A stretch of 28,118 nucleotides of DNA, from NCBI GenBank assembly GCA_964481035.1, contig CAYZSE010000027.1, positions 1 through 28,118 of the forward strand. The letters run 5' to 3'. Source of the stretch: JAAAPF01 sp964481035. Its GTDB lineage: Bacteria > Pseudomonadota > Alphaproteobacteria > Geminicoccales > Geminicoccaceae. The position numbers and the translations under genes were made by a program. Positions 23,411 to 28,118 of this stretch are shown here, piece after piece. The stretch's first letter is position 1; each line of letters starts with the position of its first letter. The notes under the pieces are model-generated. The model saw nothing but the letters and a program-made list of their open reading frames with translations. It did no database searches and was not told where the DNA came from.

Positions 23411-24772
23411 TCAGCCGACGACCGTCCACCAGATCAGGCTCGCGGGCCAGAGCAGCAGGATCGAGAGCCCGGCGAGCCAGAGCATCGCCTTCGCACCCGC
23501 GCCGATGCCGACGCCGGCGACGCCGAGGCCGACCAGCACCGGCGGCACCTGGTAGGGCAGAAAGGCGGTCGAATAGCCGAGGACGAGGGCGCGCAGGATC
23601 CCATCGAGGGTCAGCCCGGTGGCCACGGCGATGTCGCCGGCGACGGGCACGAGGATGGCGGCGATCCCGGGCATCGTCGCGAGCGCCGCCGTGGTCGTGC
23701 CCGCGACGGCGAGGACCACGGTGTTGACGAGGTCGCGGCCGGGCACGAGCCAGCCGCCTTCGGCGAGCGCGGCGATCATGTCGCCGCCGATGCCGGTGTG
23801 GTCGAGCACCGCGCCGACGCTCAAGATCGCCGCGACGTAGAACACCGGCCGCAAGTTGACCTTGGTCTGCAGGTCCGCCGGCACGAGGACGCCGACTTTC
23901 GGCAACAGGCAGACGACGCCCGCGGCGAGCGCGATCCAGGCGGCGGCGATGCCGTGCAGCGCGTCGGTCGCCCACAGCGCCAGGGCCGCGCCGACGAGCC
24001 AGAGCAGCCGGTCGCGCCGAGGATCGTCGGCGACCTCGGCCGCCGGTATCGCCCCCGGCGCGCCACCCGGAAACAGCCGGGTGACGACGACGACCAGGAG
24101 CGCCGCCTTGCCGAGGCCGAGCACGGGGCCGTGCACGAGCAGGAACGAGGCATAGGTCAGCTCGAGATCGAACAGGCTGCCGGCGGCGCCGACGAGCGCC
24201 ACCGTCGGCACGGTCGCCGGCAGGATCGTCACCGCCGGAAAATGGGTGCCGAGAATGGCCGCGAGCATCAGGCCGGTGTGCGCCGAGCTGCCCTCGGCGT
24301 AGCCCAGATCCTCGGCCAGCGCCTTGATCAGCGGGACGAGCAGGAGCACGCGCGTCATCGTCGAGGGCACGAGGAAGGCGAGGGCGATCGCCAGCGCCAC
24401 CGTGACGGCGACGCAGCGGGCGTAGCTCGTATGATAGAGGGGGCGGAAGCGCTGGGCGACGACGCGGTCGAGCCCGGTCGCCGCGACGGCGACGCCGAGG
24501 ACGAGGCCGCCGAAGACGAGCCAGACGGCGGGGCTGTGGAAGCCGGCGAAGGCGACCTCCGCCGGGGCGACCGCGAGGACCATGGCCGCCGCGAAGAAGG
24601 CGAGGCCCGTGAGATCCTCGGGCAGGAGCGCGAGCGCCCAGAAGGCGATCGCCGCGAGCGCGACGACGACGGCCCGCCAGTCGACTGGTGCCAGACCATC
24701 CGGCACCCACGGCATCGCCGCGAGCGCCGCGCCGGCGAGCGTGAGGCCGGCGAGGGCGCGCCGGCTGGGCAT
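23411..24772 (-). CDS. SLC13/DASS-like anion permease
   Basis: This 453-residue membrane protein has about 11-12 hydrophobic helices and the two-repeat layout of the divalent-anion:Na+ symporter/ArsB-like superfamily. The first repeat has VPSTMTRVLLLVP, the second AGTTTAALATMPGIAAILVP, where the Na+-binding SNT motifs normally lie; both are degenerate (ST/TT rather than SNT), so ion coupling is uncertain. ATG 24772 is preferred; a TTG at 24778 sits at a slightly better distance from the GGGGAGA SD. Dicarboxylate, citrate or sulfate could be substrates. A link to fumarate/succinate exchange is not supported by position, as it is 15 kb from frd. Confidence 0.8.
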   Translation of the reverse strand: MPSRRALAGLTLAGAALAAMPWVPDGLAPVDWRAVVVALAAIAFWALALLPEDLTGLAFFAAAMVLAVAPAEVAFAGFHSPAVWLVFGGLVLGVAVAATGLDRVVAQRFRPLYHTSYARCVAVTVALAIALAFLVPSTMTRVLLLVPLIKALAEDLGYAEGSSAHTGLMLAAILGTHFPAVTILPATVPTVALVGAAGSLFDLELTYASFLLVHGPVLGLGKAALLVVVVTRLFPGGAPGAIPAAEVADDPRRDRLLWLVGAALALWATDALHGIAAAWIALAAGVVCLLPKVGVLVPADLQTKVNLRPVFYVAAILSVGAVLDHTGIGGDMIAALAEGGWLVPGRDLVNTVVLAVAGTTTAALATMPGIAAILVPVAGDIAVATGLTLDGILRALVLGYSTAFLPYQVPPVLVGLGVAGVGIGAGAKAMLWLAGLSILLLWPASLIWWTVVG

Positions 24773-24899
24773 GAACAACGGCGTCTCCCCGTGCGCGACG
24801 ACGGCCGTCGCTTAGCGCGTCGGCGCAGCGGGCGCACGCCTTGGCGGCGGATGGCCGCCATGCTAGCGAGGCGCTCGCGGGGTGCGAGGGAGCGACATC

Positions 24900-26180
24900 A
24901 TGGCGACGGTCCTGGCCCACCAGGCCGATCTCGAGACGCTGATGAACGACATCGGCCGCCGCGCCAGGGCCGCGGCCGCCCGGCTCGCGCTCACCCGGCG
25001 CGCCGACAAGGACGCGGCGCTGATGGCGGCGGCTCGAGTCCTGCGGTCGCGCGCGAGCGACGTCCTGGCGGCCAACGCCCGCGACGTCGAGGCGGCCGAG
25101 GCCAAGGGCCTCGCGGCGGCGATGATCGACCGGCTCGGCCTCGACGCGAAGCGAATCGAGGCCGTGGCCGCCGGCCTCGAGGCGATCGCCGCGCTCGACG
25201 ACCCGGTCGGCCGCGTGCTGGCGGCGTGGACCCGGCCCAACGGCCTCGCCATCGAGCGCGTCGCGGTGCCGCTCGGCGTCGTGGGCGTCATCTACGAGAG
25301 CCGGCCCAACGTCACGGCCGACGCCGGTGCCTTGTGCCTCAAGGCCGGCAATGCCGCGATCCTGCGCGGCGGCTCCGAGAGCTTCGGCAGTGCCCGGGCG
25401 ATCGCTGGGTGCCTCGTCGAAGGGCTCGCCGCGGCCGGGCTGCCCGAGGACGCGATCCAGCTCGTGCCGACGACCGACCGGGACGCGGTCGGCAGGCTGC
25501 TCGCCATGGACGCCTTCGTCGACGTGATCGTGCCGCGCGGCGGTCGCTCGCTGGTCGAGCGGGTCCAGGCCGAGGCGCGGATGCCGGTGTTCGCGCATCT
25601 CGACGGCATCTGCCACGTCTACCTGCACGCGGCCGCGGATCCGGCGATGGCCGAGAGCGTCACCGTCAACGCCAAGATGCGCCGCACCGGCATCTGCGGC
25701 GCCGCCGAGACGCTGCTGGTCGATCGAGCGGCGCCGGCGCTGCTGCCGCGGGTGCTCGGCGCGCTCGAGGCCGCCGGTTGCGAGCTGCGCGGTGACGCCG
25801 AGGTCCGCGCCGTTTATCCGGCCGTCGCCCCGGCGACCGAGGCCGACTGGTCGACCGAGTATCTCGACGCGATCCTCGCGGTGAAGGTCGTGGGCGGCCT
25901 CGATGAGGCGATCGCCCACATCGACCGCTACGGCTCGCACCACACGGACGCCATCGTCACCGCCGACGTGGCGGCCGCCGAGCGCTTCCTCGCCGAGGTC
26001 GACAGCGCCATCGTGGTCCACAACGCCTCGACCCAGTTCGCCGACGGCGGCGAGTTCGGCATGGGCGCCGAGATCGGCATCGCCACCGGCCGCTTCCACG
26101 CCCGCGGGCCGGTCGGCGTCGACCAGCTCACGACCTTCAACTACCGGGTCCGCGGCACGGGCCAGACGCGTCCGGCCTGA
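24900..26180 (+). CDS. proA: Gamma-glutamyl phosphate reductase
   Basis: This 426-residue NADPH enzyme reduces gamma-glutamyl phosphate to glutamate semialdehyde in proline synthesis. The catalytic Cys266 is in RRTGICGAAETLL, with GVIYESRPNVTADA, ILRGGSES and the C-terminal GPVGVDQLTTFNY typical of ProA. I chose the ATG at 24900 because GAGGGAG lies 7-8 nt before it; an upstream GTG at 24882 adds six residues. It begins a run with nadD, rsfS and rlmH that is common in Alphaproteobacteria. Confidence 0.95.
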   Translation: MATVLAHQADLETLMNDIGRRARAAAARLALTRRADKDAALMAAARVLRSRASDVLAANARDVEAAEAKGLAAAMIDRLGLDAKRIEAVAAGLEAIAALDDPVGRVLAAWTRPNGLAIERVAVPLGVVGVIYESRPNVTADAGALCLKAGNAAILRGGSESFGSARAIAGCLVEGLAAAGLPEDAIQLVPTTDRDAVGRLLAMDAFVDVIVPRGGRSLVERVQAEARMPVFAHLDGICHVYLHAAADPAMAESVTVNAKMRRTGICGAAETLLVDRAAPALLPRVLGALEAAGCELRGDAEVRAVYPAVAPATEADWSTEYLDAILAVKVVGGLDEAIAHIDRYGSHHTDAIVTADVAAAERFLAEVDSAIVVHNASTQFADGGEFGMGAEIGIATGRFHARGPVGVDQLTTFNYRVRGTGQTRPA

Positions 26181-26183
26181 GCG

Positions 26184-26861
26184 ATGGCCACCGGGGTCCG
26201 CCGGCTGCGCCGCCCCGTCGCCGCCCATGTCGCCGAGGCGCCCACGCCCGCCTCGGCGGGGCCGCGGGCGCGGCGGATCGGCATCCTCGGCGGCTCCTTC
26301 AACCCGGCGCACGAGGGCCATCGCCGCATCTCGATCGAGGCGCTGAGACGGCTCGACCTCGACCGGGTGTGGTGGCTGGTGGCGCCGCAAAACCCGCTCA
26401 AGCTCCGCCGCGACACGGCGCCGCTCGAAGAGCGCATGGCCCGGGCCCGCGCCATCGCCCGGCATCCGCGGATCATCGTCACCGACATCGAGGCGCGGCT
26501 GGGCACCCGCTACACGGCGGCGACGCTGCCGCGGCTGGTGGCGCGTTTCGCGGACGTGCGCTTCGTCTGGCTCATGGGTGCCGACAACCTGGCGACGCTG
26601 GATCGCTGGCACCGCTGGAACGACATCATGCACGCTCTGCCGATTGCGGTTTTTGCTCGCGAACCTTATGTCTATGAAGCACTGGCGGGGAGGGCCGCGC
26701 GCCGGTACGAGGGGGCTCGGTGGACGGGCGATCTCGACCTGCTCGTGTGCGCCGCGCCGCCGGCGTGGGGCTTTTTGCGGCTGCGAACGCATCCTGCGGC
26801 GAGTTCGGCGATCCGGGCCGCCGGCGACTGGTCCGCAGCACGCCAGCAGGAGGAAGATTGA
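26184..26861 (+). CDS. nadD: Nicotinate-nucleotide adenylyltransferase
   Basis: This 225-residue enzyme makes deamido-NAD from nicotinate mononucleotide and ATP. The nucleotidyltransferase motif GGSFNPAHEGH (36-46) and the late SSAIR (the usual ISSTxIR) are present, with an MGADNLATLDRWHRW stretch in the middle. The N-terminal ~30 residues are an Arg/Ala-rich extension. ATG 26184 follows the proA stop by 3 nt. The stop overlaps the TTG start of rsfS (TTGA). Confidence 0.94.
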   Translation: MATGVRRLRRPVAAHVAEAPTPASAGPRARRIGILGGSFNPAHEGHRRISIEALRRLDLDRVWWLVAPQNPLKLRRDTAPLEERMARARAIARHPRIIVTDIEARLGTRYTAATLPRLVARFADVRFVWLMGADNLATLDRWHRWNDIMHALPIAVFAREPYVYEALAGRAARRYEGARWTGDLDLLVCAAPPAWGFLRLRTHPAASSAIRAAGDWSAARQQEED

Positions 26862-27232
26862 TCAACCTCGCCGAAAGCGTGGCTTTGCCCGAGCCCACGT
26901 TGTTGAGCCTGATCGAGCGTTCGCTCGACGACGACAAGGCCGTCGATCCCGTCATCATCGACCTCGACGGCAAGACCGTTCTCGCCGACGCGATGGTCGT
27001 CGCCTCCGGGACCTCCCAGCGCCACATTGCAGCCATGGCGGACAAGCTCATCGAGCGCCTCAAGGCGGCGGGCTTCGCCGGCGTCGCGGCCGAAGGCGTC
27101 GCCGACAGCGACTGGGTGTTGATCGATACGGGGGACGTCATCGTGCACCTGTTCCGGCCCGAGACGCGGGAATTCTACAACCTCGAGAAGCTCTGGGCGG
27201 CCCCGCCGCGGGAATACCTGGCCCACGGCTGA
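26858..27232 (+). CDS. rsfS: Ribosomal silencing factor RsfS
   Basis: This 124-residue protein binds L14 of the large ribosomal subunit and blocks subunit joining under stress. The family pattern is clear: VIIDLDGKTVLADAMVVASG, HIAAMADKL, a SDWVLIDTGDVIVHLF strand and YNLEKLW. TTG start 26858 overlaps the nadD stop and has AGGAGG four nt upstream. A longer frame starting at 26720 overlaps nadD and is not homologous. It is followed 4 nt later by rlmH. Confidence 0.94.
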   Translation: MINLAESVALPEPTLLSLIERSLDDDKAVDPVIIDLDGKTVLADAMVVASGTSQRHIAAMADKLIERLKAAGFAGVAAEGVADSDWVLIDTGDVIVHLFRPETREFYNLEKLWAAPPREYLAHG

Positions 27233-27236
27233 GGCG

Positions 27237-27698
27237 GTGCGGGTCGTCGTCGTCGGCATCGGCCGCTGGTCGAGCGGGCCCGAGCGCGAGCTGTTCGAGC
27301 GCTACGCGGCGCGCTGCGCCTGGCGGCTGGACCTGATCGAGCTGGTCTTGAAGCGCCCGGTGCCCCCCGGCCGCATGCGCGCCGCCGAGGCCGAGCTCAT
27401 CGCGCCGCACGTCGCCGGCAGCTCACCGGTCGTCGTCCTCGACGAGGGGGGACGGCTGGTGTCGAGCCTGGAGATCGCCCAGAGCCTCGGCGCGTGGCGC
27501 GATGCCGCGGCCGGTCCCGTCCGCTTCGTCATCGGCGGCGCCGACGGCATCGAGGCGAGGCTGCGCGCACGGGCCGACGCGGCGTGGGCGCTCGGCCGCG
27601 TGACGTGGCCCCACCTCCTGGTGCGCGCGCTCCTCGCCGAGCAACTCTATCGCGCCGGCAGCATCCTCGCCGGTCACCCCTATCACCGGGCGGGGTGA
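27237..27698 (+). CDS. rlmH: 23S rRNA (pseudouridine1915-N3)-methyltransferase RlmH
   Basis: This 153-residue SPOUT methyltransferase modifies helix 69 of 23S rRNA. VVVLDEGGRLVSS, FVIGGADG and the C-terminal HPYHRAG are the family's SAM-knot and tail motifs. GTG 27237 lies 4 nt after the rsfS stop; translational coupling is likely. It is the last gene of the proA-nadD-rsfS-rlmH run. Confidence 0.95.
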   Translation: MRVVVVGIGRWSSGPERELFERYAARCAWRLDLIELVLKRPVPPGRMRAAEAELIAPHVAGSSPVVVLDEGGRLVSSLEIAQSLGAWRDAAAGPVRFVIGGADGIEARLRARADAAWALGRVTWPHLLVRALLAEQLYRAGSILAGHPYHRAG

Positions 27699-27826
27699 AG
27701 CGCCGATCCACGGAGCGTCCACGCGAGGGCGACGCCGACGTCGCGAACATCCGGGACGGCGTTCGTCTCTCGCCGGGCCTCGGCCGGGCCAACCGGCCGG
27801 GCGACGGCTGCGCGCGGCGCCGACGC

Positions 27827-28090
27827 CTAATGCAGATTGAGGACGGCGCCGGCGTGCCGGTAGCGGGTCGGCTGCACGACATCGAGGCTCGCCACCTTCA
27901 CGCTGTGCAGCTTCCCCTCGATGTTGCCCTTCCAATAGTCCACGAACTTCGTCAGTTCGGGATATTGCGGTGCGATATCGTATTCCTGCCAGATGAACGA
28001 CTGCAGGACGTTCGGGTGATCCGGGAGGTGGTAGAGGATCTCGGCCGTCGTCAGGCGATAATCCTTGAGCATCAGCGACAGATCACGCAT
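27827..28090 (-). CDS. usg: Usg family protein
   Basis: This 87-residue protein belongs to the small alphaproteobacterial Usg family, named for its position upstream of trp genes in some species; its function is not established. The N-terminal LMLKDYRLTTAEILYHLPDHP and the QSFIWQEYDIAPQYPEL, FVDYWKGNIEGKLHSV segments are typical. ATG 28090 is preferred, with a GAGG just upstream; a GTG at 28096 is possible. No trp gene is visible next to it, and it faces rlmH. Confidence 0.88.
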   Translation of the reverse strand: MRDLSLMLKDYRLTTAEILYHLPDHPNVLQSFIWQEYDIAPQYPELTKFVDYWKGNIEGKLHSVKVASLDVVQPTRYRHAGAVLNLH

Positions 28091-28118
28091 GAGCACCTCG
28101 GCGTTACGAACACGACCT

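Noticed and set aside
22830..26792. Very long open frame on the - strand across GNAT, permease, proA and nadD
   Set aside because: Low-complexity Arg/Ala-rich shadow with no domain; the overlapped genes are well supported.
1..28118. CRISPR array, prophage, insertion sequence or toxin-antitoxin pair
   Set aside because: No regular repeats, transposase, integrase or terminal inverted repeats were seen. The RatA-like protein is a START-family protein and has no RatB-like partner here.

Overview
This window looks like a chromosomal segment of a very GC-rich alphaproteobacterium, probably in or near Rhodospirillales. The grounds are the order proA-nadD-rsfS-rlmH, a usg gene, an elongator tRNA-Met with encoded CCA, glnE, and an RquA-type quinone-modifying enzyme. 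Placement below class is inference. There is no transposase, phage gene, CRISPR array or rRNA. Start codons GTG and TTG are common, usually behind a clear Shine-Dalgarno (SD) sequence.

Left end (1-4276): a small tyrosine/dual-specificity-type phosphatase and a nitrilase lie on the + strand. A damaged segment follows on the - strand, where the first ~68 codons of a diacylglycerol-kinase-type lipid kinase run, in a different frame, into the mature part of a cytochrome c'-like protein that has lost its signal peptide.

Core of interest (4276-8968, - strand, read right to left): COQ10/RatA-like START protein, rquA, frdA, frdB, frdC, frdD, then an uncharacterised 342-residue membrane protein. Gaps from frdA to the last gene are 1-4 nt. 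RquA converts ubiquinone to rhodoquinone, a low-potential quinone used to drive fumarate reduction, and FrdABCD is the heme-free quinol:fumarate reductase. Together they form a compact rhodoquinol-fumarate respiration module. The START protein at the front (possible quinone carrier) and the membrane protein at the end are the least understood parts.

Sulfur/Fe-S cluster (9059-12762, - strand): cysE, a NifS/IscS-type cysteine desulfurase, an A-type Fe-S carrier, a [2Fe-2S] ferredoxin, mnmA and tRNA-Met(CAT). This follows sulfur from O-acetylserine/cysteine to persulfide to Fe-S clusters and thiolated tRNA. The Fe-S-rich FrdB lies just downstream on the same strand. A perfect 8-bp inverted repeat sits in the divergent spacer before the alpha/beta hydrolase gene.

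Right half (12958-28090): alpha/beta hydrolase and tyrS; a convergent AsmA/YhdP-type envelope protein whose probable start overlaps that of divergent glnE; a 1-Cys BCP-type peroxiredoxin; an O-methyltransferase; a ZIP-like transporter with an unusual metal site; a GNAT acetyltransferase; an SLC13/DASS-like permease; the proA-nadD-rsfS-rlmH run; and a convergent usg gene. These are mostly housekeeping genes.
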